Below are positions 1 through 10,204 of a DNA stretch of 64,000 bases, one piece after another. The number at the start of each line of letters is the position of its first letter. The first letter of the stretch is position 1. Origin of the DNA: Aspidiotus rigidus (taxonomy: Eukaryota; Arthropoda; Insecta; Hemiptera; Diaspididae); assembly GCA_035079385.1 (NCBI GenBank), contig JAVHKY010000023.1:744001-808000 (forward strand). Direction: 5' to 3'. Position numbers and translations under genes: made by a program. The notes under the pieces were generated by a model. It worked only from the letters and a program-made list of their open reading frames with translations, searched no databases and was not told the DNA's origin.

Positions 1-2422
1 ATCATATTCATTTTCAATAAGCGATAATATAATTAGTTTATAATTGGACGCAACTGTTGCGGATTTTAAGACTTAATGTTTACCATCCCTGAACCAATGG
101 GCGGATTTACTAAAACCTTTTGCCTCATTTTGTATCTTCTACAAAGGAGCAAAAAAATTTTTCAAAACTCAAAATTTGCAGCTTTCTTGCACGCCTTTGT
201 GTTAGCTGAACGATTTGCGTATTCAGCACCAATGGCAACATGTTCTTTTAAAAATCAAAACTATCACAAATCATTGTATAGGCGGTAAAACCCTTGTTCA
301 TTTTTCTTACAACGAAGAAGTAAATGATTAGGAAGAATTTGCCACTCTAAGCTGCCTATCTCGCCAACCCCTAAATCCAATCCTGCTTGAACCCAATATT
401 GAGGCAGCAGGCGACATGTGGCCGTCTACGCACTTTATGAAGAAAGTTCAATGCAAACATACCTTAGGTAAGCTTATTTGGCTGAATCATCTACAACAAG
501 CGCCTTCATCTGGTATTTTCCTCAACAAAGAACCCCCAATGCAAAGTATACCCACTTCTCCAATCACAAAAAGCTCAAATTATATTCATGAAGAGTACCA
601 GTTGATGAAGTTTTCAATTTATGAGTAATCTATCATTTTCTCATTGCCTACACTTTTTATGGTCAGAAGGTCAATCATTAAAATACTAGGAGGTTCTAGT
701 TTTTTCAACAGAATTCTAGAAGCAAGCCTATTGATACTATCAATTCTGAGTTCGAAGATTGTCTGACGTCTTTAAATAAGGAACGATTAAGTTAATGTAA
801 TTAATTAACAGGTCTTCGTCTCAAATGATTTTTAGTTCGTATTTATTCAGTATATATTAAAGGGTTGAAGTCGGTCCAGAAAGCGCAGAAGTTCTCGTTC
901 CTTTAAACTTTCAAATACAGTATGCTCGACAATTTATTTCTTACCGTTGTAGTCTTTCATCATAAAATGTTCCAGCGTTTGAAGTAAACGTTCATTCTCC
1001 TTCAGGGAAGAGAATCGCTTATTTAAGCACAGTACTTGTAGGAATATCGGCAGTCTAATACCTTATTAATTATGAACGCTAGGATGAGTGAAGAAAATAA
1101 ATTGAAGAATGTCGGATCTCGCGGATTCGTATCGCCGGAGAAATGCGTATTAGGTGCCTATTAAAAATTTAGTGAATAGGAGCAACGAGGCGAAGTCTTC
1201 TGTTTCCAAATTTAATTAATGTCAAATCGTTGACGGGTGAACGAGAATGCATAAACCGAGATGGTCTTTATCGCGTTGAAATATTTCAGGAACGCGAGAA
1301 TAATACGCTTCGGTTGCATTATGATGATCGTGTTCGACTCTCTTTTCGGCGGCGAAAAGGATCCAATAATTTTTGCTGTGGGAAAAGACGCGATTGTGGG
1401 TCGTTCTACCTACTTCCTCTTTTTTTAGATTTTAAAATTTCTTCAGCTTACTTCTTGATAGTGACGATGATTGGGAAGCCCAAATCAATTGGTTTAGGTG
1501 GCGAGGAGACGATTCACAATTTTTTAGAATCCTCATAGTTTTGTGATAATCTATCATAGCTCAAGTTCAAAAATTGAGTACACTCGAATGTAAGTTGCTA
1601 TGTGAATAAAAATTGACCCAACCAAAATGTTGAAAGAGAAAAAGTTGTTAATTTATTCATATTAACTAGCTTGAGCTACACGCAGGGCTATTAGTTCGGC
1701 GTTACTACTCAATTATAGCACAGAATATGCTATTATACATATTCGAATTTACAAAAGAAAAACATTAGAAAACTTTAGTACACAACTGTTACATTGAACA
1801 TTGAAAAGTGTGCATTTTGACATACCCGAGTCTAATTGAAAAGACACGATATTTTTACCTTCAATATTCGAGACAGATGGGGAACCTATTTGTATTTAAA
1901 GGGAAAGACTTTTGAACGAAGCCCTAAGACTAAGAGAAAATCGCCGAGCCTCTATGATAAATAGGACTGACAACGAAAATCCCATAGCGTTTCTGTTCAT
2001 AGAAATGAATCACAACGTTTCACAGAACCTCCATTTGATTTCTTCAGAGGGTCTTTTTTTATACATCACTCAAAATTCCACATTTTTCATAGTGAAGTAC
2101 TTCCTACAATCGAGATCAGAAAGCCAACCTCCAGAGTCAAGTATAAAGTAATTATGTTGGTAACACAAAAAAAGATCCTCCATAATCATTCTGTTCCCTT
2201 GGTGAGCAATGTAAGTGCAGTATGACTTAGGGTACAAGCAAGTTATTTGTAATTTTCTATCCATTACCTCATGAAACGGCGTGCATCGAGATCTTCTCTG
2301 CCAATACTTAATCACTATCAGTATTAAAATGACTTCATTTCGTTTCCAACTCACCTGTAACACAAAGGGAAAAACAAATTTTTAGTAATTTTTACAGTTT
2401 CGGAAAATAAAACGAGTTCTAC
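1..2422. other. Unassigned sequence left of the BEL element
   Basis: No protein family is recognisable in this stretch. The open frames are short and A/T-rich, with no domain-like motifs. The only structure I can point to is a segment at 1673-1705 (reading gagctacacgcagggctatt, then agttcggcgttac) that recurs with a few changes at 34508-34539. It is probably the end of a dispersed repeat. The last five bases, 2418-2422 (tctac), are the target site duplicated by the neighbouring BEL insertion. Confidence 0.5.
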
Positions 2423-2672
2423 TGTTAGAGAAGAAATTATCTTTATCCTCATATCCTTGTCGTTGGGGTTTTCCCCTACCCTATCGTTATCAAAAAACAT
2501 TGTATAATCAATAATCGTGTTGTAACTCAGTCTTGTCTTGTTATCGTTCTCGTGTCGAATCATTGAAAATCGTCGTTGTGTCGAAATTGTACTTATTATC
2601 GTTGTCGTGTAATTAAAAAATTTTGTATATGTCGAATTCTTGTTAGTTTCAATTTTTAATCTAAACAAAACA
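2423..2672 (+). repeat. 5' LTR of BEL/Pao element
   Basis: This 250-bp direct repeat matches 8158-8407. It begins TG and ends CA, as LTRs do. It should carry the promoter and transcription start for the element. I see no clear TATA box, though an A/T-rich stretch (tgtataatcaataat) lies at about 2501-2515. Long antisense frames inside it are fortuitous, since the same frame recurs in the other LTR. Confidence 0.95.
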
Positions 2673-2814
2673 TTGGTCCTCCGTCCGGTTGTGATTTTTA
2701 CACCAGTGAGTGGATTACAACCAAAGAATAATCTTTGAACATAATTGAAGCCAAAATTCATGACCTAATTTTCTGTGAATTCTCGTTTTTCGTGTCGTCT
2801 TTGTGTTGTGAACT
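2673..2814 (+). other. 5' leader and putative primer-binding site of the BEL element
   Basis: The 142 bp between the 5' LTR and the gag-pol start. The bases directly after the LTR (tggtcctccgtccggttg, 2674-2691) sit where a tRNA primer-binding site is expected and begin with TGG, matching the CCA end of a tRNA. I cannot identify which tRNA. The rest is non-coding leader. Confidence 0.6.
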
Positions 2815-5800
2815 ATGGAAACGCTCAAAAAAGAGCATCGTTACTTGAAACTCTCGCTTACCCGTATGAAAACGGAGATGGAAAAATTGTGTGAACAAAG
2901 AACTGTTAACCTCGAGCTCGTTTCCGAGCTAAAAGTAAATATCGAAAAATATTTCCAGCCGGAAGTGCAGAAACTAAAAGACACCACTGATCGGATGTTG
3001 ATGTTGTTAGACGAATCGAAGGCCGAAGATCAGGTAGTGGAAACTAATCTTTTAAACGATTTAGATCAGTTTCGCGCTGTGAGATATTTTGCAAAAGTCG
3101 AACAATTTCATGCCGAATTATCGGAAGAGAAATTTCGTAAGTCAATCGTTCCTAGTGTAGCTAACGTCGAATTGGCTGCTAGCACATCGTTAGTAAAACA
3201 TCATAATTTTGCTAAAATAAAAGAAATCGAACCCCCTACGTATGACGGGGATTTTACAAAATTTTTCGAGTGGAAAAATTTATTCGTTAATCTTATCCAT
3301 AACAGACCTCAGACCGAAATGAGTAACACATTTAAACTCTACTACTTGAAAAAAGCTATGATCAAGGATGTTGAAGGTATTTTGACTGATTTTGAATTAA
3401 CCGATGAAGGTTATGTTCATGCTTGGGATTATGTATTGTGTAGGTTCGAAAAACGCAGGTCAATCGCGAAAGCGTTCTTTCGAAAAATGCTCCAGTTAGA
3501 ACCCATAAAAAATGAGCAGAACTTACAAAAATTGTTAGACTCAATGAACGGTGTAATTCGTGGATTATCTGCAGCCGGCGAAGAAGTAAACGACACTTTT
3601 TCTCGATTCTTAGCTTTTTATACTTCGACTAAGCTGGACTCAGTGACTTTAAAAGATTGGGAAGACTCAGTAACGAGTAGCGATAGTCACCCGAAATTTG
3701 ACCAGTTAAGTAAATTTCTGCAGTGCCGCGCTTTTGCAGCGCAAGAACGTCAACGGGAAGCGGCGTATAAGTCACCGTCGATACAGTTTCATAGGGATCA
3801 AAAAAAAGCTCCCATCGTAAAGAAATCATTTTCGACATCTGTAGATCGTAGATGGAAATGTGTTGTTTGCTCATCAGGTGTTCATTTTTTAAATCAATGT
3901 GCCGAGTTTAAAGCTAAGCCTCCACAGGAGCGTTTCGAAATCGTCAAACAGTTTAAATTGTGTTTAGTTTGTTTCGACTCTCGACACGGAGTCAAAGAAT
4001 GTAGATCTAAATTTTTGTGTACTTGTGGTAAAAAGCACAATTCGTTACTTCATTTTGACTCAAAAAAATCGCAAAATTGTCATGGTTCGCAAAACGTTTC
4101 GCAAAATAACAGTGGTTCGCAAAACGGTTCGCAAAATAGTAGTGGTTCGCAAAACGTTTCGCAAAATAGTAGTGGTTTGCAAAGCACTTCGCAAATCAGT
4201 AGTGGTTCGCAAAGCGTTTCGCAAAATAATGACGTACCGAGATCGGTCGAAAAACAATCATATTCGTGTGTCAGTGACCCACTTGAAAAATTCGTTATTT
4301 TACCGTCAGCGGTCGTGTTCTTTTCGTGCGGTGGTATCACGGGAAAAGCTCGAATTTTAATGGACAGCTGCTCCCAACCAACCATGGTCTCTGATTTCTT
4401 TGTCCATCGGAACCAGTTAGCGACAAACAGAACACATTCATCAGTAGTAAAGGGCGTCGGCGGTCCTATTGGTACAGCATCTTATATAGACGTCACAATC
4501 TCGTCCCGCTATGGAGATTTCAAACTATCAGTAAAAGCAGACGTTGTCCCCGAATCGTCTATCGCGTACGCCGCCGGGTTTCAGGTGCCCGCCGGAGTTA
4601 CTTCCTTAGTGAGAAAATATCCGTTGGCTGATCCAGCCTGGGCTCACGAGAATTTTTCAATTGACCGCGTAGATATGGTAATTGGTGGTGAATTCTATGA
4701 AAAAATTATTTGTGACGAATCGTATTGGATTGGCAGTTTGAAAATGCGTCGTACTCAATTTGGTTTCACTATTGCTGGGTCAACACCGGCACCAACGCGT
4801 CAGGAGACGGAATTCTCCGGATGTACCATCCAGGAAATTGATAGTTCGTTACGTCGATTTTGGGAAATTGAGGAAGCCGCTTACCAGTCTTCTAACCAAA
4901 AATCCTTGGAAAGCGCAGCTTGCGTGCAACACTTTATCAAAAATACGACGATAGCCTCTGATAATAAATTTACAGTGGCGCTACCATTCAAGACTGACCG
5001 CTCAAAAATTGCAAACAATCGTAATCGTGCAATGGCCAGCTTCTATCATATGGAGCGAAGCTTAAATGAAAAAAGTTGGACTGCTTATAAGAATTTTATG
5101 ACCGAATATCGGGAAATGGGACACATGTCGTTAGCCAACCCCCCCAACGGTCCCACTTATTATATCCCGCACCAATTAGTTGTTCGAGAGAACAGTTCTA
5201 CCACACCATATAGAGTTGTATTTAATGCATCGTCACACGCTAAAGGAGAATTGTCCCTTAATGATGGTTTGATGCGAGGTCCAGTCATACAGAGAGACTT
5301 GTTCGATATTTTGGTCACCATGAGGTTATTTGAGTATGTTTTCTGTACTGATATTGGAAAGATGTACCGAATGGTTTGGGTACATCCTGACGATCGCGAC
5401 ATGCAGCGGATTTTCTGGCGAGGAAGTCCAGAAGAGGAGCTTCAGGAGTATTGCTTAAACACAGTGACATACGGCAGAACTCCCGCTTCATTCATGGCTA
5501 CAAAGTGTTTAGACTTAATCGCGGAAGAGCTGGAGACTTCAAATCCAACCGCAGCCCGCTGTATTCGAGATTGTTTTTATATGGACGACCTTATCGCTGG
5601 AGGCAACTCACTGGAAGAAACCTTGTCGTTACAGAGATCAATACACTCCGCCCTAGAAAGAAGAGGTTTTCAACTTCGAAAATACTGCTCCAACTCGAAA
5701 GAATTCCTTGAACAAATTCCAAGTAAACTGTTGGCGGAACCTGTTTCATTGTCATTTGAGGAAGAAGGTCACAGTAACGCGATCCTTGGAGTAGCCTGGA

Positions 5801-8163
5801 ACCCTTCCACTGATTCGTACAGTGTTAATTCGAAAGTGTGTGAATTTTTGGAAAAGGTTTGTATAACTAAAAGAGTTATTTTGTCGCAAATTTCGCGGAT
5901 TTTCGATCCCCTTGGACTTGTATCGCCTGTTACAATTCGCGGTAAATTACTATTACAGTCGTTATGGCGCGAAGGTAAAAATTGGGACGAACCCATTGCC
6001 CAATCGTTGTCCGAATTATTTTTGTCTTATATGCGCGAATTAAGTGAACTAAATTCTCTCGCAGTACCGCGATCAATCAACAATGTTCATAATCGACAAC
6101 TTATTGTTTTTTGCGATGCCAGCGAAAAAGCCTATTGCGCGGTTGTTTATTTAAGAACGATTGATCTCTCTCGCCAAGTGTGTTGTCGAATGATTTGCTC
6201 TAAAACGCACGTCGCGCCTGTTCGTTCGTTAACTATTCCTAAACTTGAATTGTCCGGTGCGTGGCTTGCTACCGAATTAGCTTCTCGAATCGCTACTAAC
6301 TTGAGCATAAGCTCAGAAAACATATTCGCGTTCTCAGACTCTACCGTTGTTCTTTGTTGGTTATCTAAATCGGCTAACAATTGGCTTACTTTTGTGTGTA
6401 ATAGAGTACAAAAGATAGTTTCGATCATTCCTTATAGTAACTGGTTCTATGTTCAAACCGAATCAAACCCCGCAGATTACGGAACTCGCGGGTTAGCTGT
6501 AAATGAATTTTTGAATTGTATATATAAGACGTGGTTTGAAGGACCTGAATTTTTGTTGCAAAAAGATCCGTTTTCGTATTTTAATGTACCTAACCTTGAT
6601 GTAAATAAAGCGCTTGAAAAGCGAAAGTCGAATTTCAGTTTTCATACTATTTGTTTGTATAATTTTATTGACAAATTTTCGTCTTTTAATAAATTAATTC
6701 GAGTCGTAGCTTATATTTGTCGATTTTGCAATAATTGTAGACCTAAACTAAAGGGTTACCAAAGATATGAAATACTATCTATTAGTTATGAGGAATTTTT
6801 TAAGGCTTTAAATGTAACAATTCGATTTGTACAACTGTTGAGTTTCAGAGACGACGTTGACCAACTGAGTCGGAAATTACCCGTGAAAAGCAAAAGTTCG
6901 CTGGTTTCATTGAACCCCTTTCTGGATAAAGACGGACTGGTGAGAGTCGGAGGTCGAATGGAAAATTCCGACTTTTCAGAAGACAAGAAGCATCCAATTA
7001 TAATAACGGCAAAAAGTCATTTCGCTAAACTCTTGTGTCGATACGTTCACGAAAAATATTTCCACGCAGGACGTTCGTTTCTAGCCTCGTTTTTCTCTAG
7101 TAAATATTGGTTTGTCGGCGGCCGATCTAATTTATTCAAATCTGTCGTACATAATTGCGTTCAATGTGCCAAAGCTCGAGCCAAGATTTGTCAACAGCTG
7201 ATGGGTCAACTGCCTCTATCCAAAGTTTCTATCTCGTACCCTTTTGCGCATTGCGGCGTCGACTTTGCTGGGCCTTTTTCATGTAAATGCACAGGTCATC
7301 GATCTACTCGATTGGGAAAAATATATATTGCTGTGTTCATATGTCTCGCCGTCAGAGCCGTTCATATTGAAATCGTCTCGGACTTGTCAACCAACAAATT
7401 TATTGAGTCTTTGCAGAGGTTCATCGCGCGCCGGGGAATTCCGCACACTGTATACTCAGATAACGGAACGAATTTTGTCGGGACAAAAAACTTCTTTGAA
7501 ATTGATCAAGGAAAGGTGATTGAATTTTCGACCTCTGAGAGATTTAATTGGGTTTTTATGCCACCTGCGTCGCCGAACTTTGGAGGTACGTGGGAGGCCG
7601 CTGTCAAGTCGGCCAAAAAACATATGTTGAATGTCACTTTTGGGGTCGTCTTATCCTATGAAGAATATGGGACGCTTTTCACTCGTATTGAAGCATTGCT
7701 CAATTCTCGACCTCTTTGCTATAAAAACGTTGCCGAGCAAGGGTCCGAAATTTTGACTCCAGCCCACTTTCTAATCGGTCGTGCTATGACTTCCCTACCA
7801 AGGATTGATGATGATGGAACAAATCTTTCAAATCGGTTGCTTCTGATTCAATCTCAAGTGCGAGGTTTTTGGCTTTCTTGGTCAAAAGACTATATCAACC
7901 AAATGCAACAACGCTCCAAATGGCAGAAAAAGGAGCCAAATTTAGTTCCCGGTCAAGTTGTTCTCGTGCGTGAAAAAGGTACCAAACCGTTTGAGTGGCC
8001 ACTTGGGGTTGTAGTGACGGTATGCCCTGGAAAGGATGGCCTGGTCCGCGTTGTAAACGTCAGATTCAAGGGAAGTGTTAAAACGAGATCAGTCTCTTCA
8101 ATTGTAGTCCTCCCGATTCCGGAGCCTTCTGAACCCCATGGTTCAGCCGGGGGAATTTGTTAG
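2815..8163 (+). CDS. BEL/Pao gag-pol polyprotein (1782 aa)
   Basis: One unbroken frame encodes the proteins that copy and integrate the element. In order: a charged Gag N-terminus; a Gag domain of the DUF1759 type (from about residue 140, EPPTYDGDFTKFFEW); a Cys/His-rich zinc region (about 349-412); a Ser/Gln/Asn repeat linker (about 423-472); a retropepsin-like protease (D517 in MDSCSQ); reverse transcriptase with YMDD at 922-925; RNase H (D1101 in FCDAS); an integrase with an N-terminal H2C2 zinc finger (HEKYFHAG to CVQC) and a DDE core at D1483, D1549 and E1594; and a C-terminal DUF5641-like domain. The start at 2815 is the first ATG of the frame after the leader. The TAG stop lies in the first bases of the 3' LTR. 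One oddity is the protease motif DSC where DSG or DTG is usual. No frameshift or internal stop is seen. Confidence 0.95.
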   Translation: METLKKEHRYLKLSLTRMKTEMEKLCEQRTVNLELVSELKVNIEKYFQPEVQKLKDTTDRMLMLLDESKAEDQVVETNLLNDLDQFRAVRYFAKVEQFHAELSEEKFRKSIVPSVANVELAASTSLVKHHNFAKIKEIEPPTYDGDFTKFFEWKNLFVNLIHNRPQTEMSNTFKLYYLKKAMIKDVEGILTDFELTDEGYVHAWDYVLCRFEKRRSIAKAFFRKMLQLEPIKNEQNLQKLLDSMNGVIRGLSAAGEEVNDTFSRFLAFYTSTKLDSVTLKDWEDSVTSSDSHPKFDQLSKFLQCRAFAAQERQREAAYKSPSIQFHRDQKKAPIVKKSFSTSVDRRWKCVVCSSGVHFLNQCAEFKAKPPQERFEIVKQFKLCLVCFDSRHGVKECRSKFLCTCGKKHNSLLHFDSKKSQNCHGSQNVSQNNSGSQNGSQNSSGSQNVSQNSSGLQSTSQISSGSQSVSQNNDVPRSVEKQSYSCVSDPLEKFVILPSAVVFFSCGGITGKARILMDSCSQPTMVSDFFVHRNQLATNRTHSSVVKGVGGPIGTASYIDVTISSRYGDFKLSVKADVVPESSIAYAAGFQVPAGVTSLVRKYPLADPAWAHENFSIDRVDMVIGGEFYEKIICDESYWIGSLKMRRTQFGFTIAGSTPAPTRQETEFSGCTIQEIDSSLRRFWEIEEAAYQSSNQKSLESAACVQHFIKNTTIASDNKFTVALPFKTDRSKIANNRNRAMASFYHMERSLNEKSWTAYKNFMTEYREMGHMSLANPPNGPTYYIPHQLVVRENSSTTPYRVVFNASSHAKGELSLNDGLMRGPVIQRDLFDILVTMRLFEYVFCTDIGKMYRMVWVHPDDRDMQRIFWRGSPEEELQEYCLNTVTYGRTPASFMATKCLDLIAEELETSNPTAARCIRDCFYMDDLIAGGNSLEETLSLQRSIHSALERRGFQLRKYCSNSKEFLEQIPSKLLAEPVSLSFEEEGHSNAILGVAWNPSTDSYSVNSKVCEFLEKVCITKRVILSQISRIFDPLGLVSPVTIRGKLLLQSLWREGKNWDEPIAQSLSELFLSYMRELSELNSLAVPRSINNVHNRQLIVFCDASEKAYCAVVYLRTIDLSRQVCCRMICSKTHVAPVRSLTIPKLELSGAWLATELASRIATNLSISSENIFAFSDSTVVLCWLSKSANNWLTFVCNRVQKIVSIIPYSNWFYVQTESNPADYGTRGLAVNEFLNCIYKTWFEGPEFLLQKDPFSYFNVPNLDVNKALEKRKSNFSFHTICLYNFIDKFSSFNKLIRVVAYICRFCNNCRPKLKGYQRYEILSISYEEFFKALNVTIRFVQLLSFRDDVDQLSRKLPVKSKSSLVSLNPFLDKDGLVRVGGRMENSDFSEDKKHPIIITAKSHFAKLLCRYVHEKYFHAGRSFLASFFSSKYWFVGGRSNLFKSVVHNCVQCAKARAKICQQLMGQLPLSKVSISYPFAHCGVDFAGPFSCKCTGHRSTRLGKIYIAVFICLAVRAVHIEIVSDLSTNKFIESLQRFIARRGIPHTVYSDNGTNFVGTKNFFEIDQGKVIEFSTSERFNWVFMPPASPNFGGTWEAAVKSAKKHMLNVTFGVVLSYEEYGTLFTRIEALLNSRPLCYKNVAEQGSEILTPAHFLIGRAMTSLPRIDDDGTNLSNRLLLIQSQVRGFWLSWSKDYINQMQQRSKWQKKEPNLVPGQVVLVREKGTKPFEWPLGVVVTVCPGKDGLVRVVNVRFKGSVKTRSVSSIVVLPIPEPSEPHGSAGGIC
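4081..4230 (+). repeat. Five 30-bp coding repeats in the BEL Gag linker
   Basis: Five tandem 30-bp units (starts 4081, 4111, 4141, 4171, 4201) encode ten-residue repeats of the type SGSQNVSQNS. They lie between the zinc-binding region and the protease. The period is a multiple of three, so copy-number changes keep the frame. This is probably a flexible linker. The fourth unit is the most diverged. Confidence 0.9.
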
Positions 8164-8407
8164 AGAAGAAATTATCTTTATCCTCATATCCTTGTCGTTG
8201 GGGTTTTCCCCTACCCTATCGTTATCAAAAAACATTGTATAATCAATAATCGTGTTGTAACTCAGTCTTGTCTTGTTATCGTTCTCGTGTCGAATCATTG
8301 AAAATCGTCGTTGTGTCGAAATTGTACTTATTATCGTTGTCGTGTAATTAAAAAATTTTGTATATGTCGAATTCTTGTTAGTTTCAATTTTTAATCTAAA
8401 CAAAACA
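8158..8407 (+). repeat. 3' LTR of BEL/Pao element
   Basis: A 250-bp match to the 5' LTR with no difference seen. The gag-pol stop codon TAG (8161-8163) is supplied by the LTR terminus TGTTAG. The flanking target duplication tctac follows at 8408-8412. Confidence 0.95.
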
Positions 8408-8412
8408 TCTAC

Positions 8413-10204
8413 AATATTATAGTGCAATAAATAATGAAAAATTGAATACTATCAAATTGTCTCTCTAGCTATATACATGAGAGGGAACTTGGAAAAATTT
8501 CTACAGATGGAGCGCTGTATCTAAGCGGTAGGACCTAAGAAAATTTCGCCTGTCCACTATCAATTAAATAAGATTATTTAACCCAACCTATATATCAAGA
8601 GGTGTGTGTGCTTTTCACTTATATAAAAGAGACTTTTAGCATTTTATATTGTACATGGATGGTATATCTACGAGTATATGTTTTTGGGCTGAGGGTCAGT
8701 CAAAAATCCTTGTCACGTGATGCGTCATGCTTTATGACGTTGTCGATGACCTTGACCTAGTTTAGAGATTTATGAAGACTGAACCTATTATAGCAACCCA
8801 GTATACAATCAATACATATCGATACAATCGAGATCGATACATCGATATTGATTTGTATTTCTTTGCAAATGCCGAAAGACATAATGAAGTGAAGAAATTT
8901 ACTCTTTGTGTCACGCGTAAGGACGTCATGAGTGACCTTGACCTACTTTTGACCGTCGCTACTTTGAGACCTGTACTTTCAGTTTCCATTCAACTAGGCC
9001 TAACATACAGATATGCTGAACAATAGGTTAACCAGCTGATCCTTTTCCCTATATTATGAAATGCCATTATCAAAGACCATGTCTCACTTGACTATATTAA
9101 GAAGTATCATATATCTTTACACTAGGCCTAAGATACGGGCTACTAGGCTTCACATTGAAGACTTGAAAATTGCTATGCTTAATAGGTTAGCATATAATAT
9201 ACCAGGTTCAATTAGTCTCGACTACTTCACCCAACATACTCCTAATATGTAACAAACTATGGCGGGGCATACTATGACGTCATAGTAGACTTTTCAGGCG
9301 AGCTAGTGGAGCTAAGACATTTTCTCGAATTAATTCTCTAGCTGATGGCTGCACCTGCATTCAAGTTCTGCGTTCTCAATTACCAGAGCACAGTGACTTC
9401 ATCAAAGTACAGAAAAATCGAGGGTAATTCAGCCATCAGCTGGAGACTTTATTCTAAACAATATGTCTGTCCATTATATCACTTTTTCTCAATGTTTAGG
9501 TGGGACGAGTGAGCCCGTTGGCTAGTAAATACAACATATAGAATACTAGGTTCTTAGTGAACTAAGAAATACTGGTGGAGAGCACGGTACTATGACATCA
9601 TCATGACTCAGATAGCGGTATCAGAAGTCAATATAATCGGTACAATCGATTCAATATGATCGGTACATCGACATTGTTATCTGAAGGGGAAAGCAAACGA
9701 GTTTGGAGCGGATATGAGCCCTTGGACTAGTGAACCTCAGAGACAAAGCAAGAACATAAAATGCTACGCTATGTGTCTCTTCTTCTCACCTTGTCTTAGG
9801 TCTTCCAAAAAAAAATCTTGAAAAGGATTGGGACAGCGTGGGAGGAGACACGTTAGCTTCTTGCTTTTCCCCTACAACATATAAAGGAGGAGAGACAAGC
9901 ACAAAATTCGACCAACGGTTGTCAGACGGGGTTCCGAGTTTTGAAGAATACACAAGTGGAATGGGCCTTTTTTGTTTCTTTAAATCTATATAAGCAGATT
10001 CTAATGGCAAAATATATGTATATATTTTTCGGGGGCAGGGGAGGAAAAGTTACCAACTCTCGAGCTACTCAAGGACAAAAAAATAGAAGCCATTGCAGAA
10101 GTTGCAATGGCAGCGGGGAACCCGCAATTCCTTAACTCGACCTCTCAGGTGGTGTGGAACTGAGTTGATAATCTTGTCATATAATTCAAATCGAAATTAT
10201 CATT
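8413..10204. other. Unassigned sequence with scattered short repeats
   Basis: No gene is recognised. A single diverged 45-bp unit of the minisatellite family described at 10.2 kb sits at about 8466-8505 (tatatacatgagagggaact, then tggaaaaatttc). The phrase gatgaccttgaccta at about 8745 also occurs at about 60766, suggesting an old dispersed repeat. A short inverted pair at about 9340 and 9430 is listed separately. Confidence 0.5.
9328..9455 (-). repeat. Short dispersed repeat with an inverted pair
   Basis: Read on the minus strand, 9328-9402 contains gaacttgaatgcaggtgcag then ccatcagct. This matches 21175-21210 on the plus strand (gaacttcaatgcaagtacaa then ccatcagct). A second copy of the end (cagccatcagctggagactt) lies at about 9430-9450 in the opposite orientation, making a loose foldback. 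The origin is unknown; it may be a small MITE or SINE scrap. Confidence 0.5.

Larger units (their letters stand above)
2423..8407 (+). mobile_element. Intact BEL/Pao LTR retrotransposon
   Basis: A complete LTR retrotransposon of 5985 bp. Two 250-bp LTRs (2423-2672 and 8158-8407) flank a single long gag-pol frame. The LTRs start TGTTAG and end AACA, and by eye they read the same base for base. The flanks carry a perfect 5-bp target duplication, tctac, at 2418-2422 and 8408-8412. A purine run (ggggga near 8149-8154) sits just before the 3' LTR as a likely polypurine tract. Family assignment rests on the order protease, RT, RNase H, integrase within a fused gag-pol and on the Pao-type C-terminal domain. 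Matching LTRs, clean target duplication and an unbroken frame indicate a very recent insertion. Confidence 0.96.

Noticed and set aside
1230..1538. Small host protein
   Set aside because: Open for about 100 codons but with no motif, no splice context and no similarity I recognise.
2351..2761. Antisense gene over the 5' LTR (and its twin at 8143-8427)
   Set aside because: The shared residues come from the LTR repeat read backwards and end at the LTR borders.
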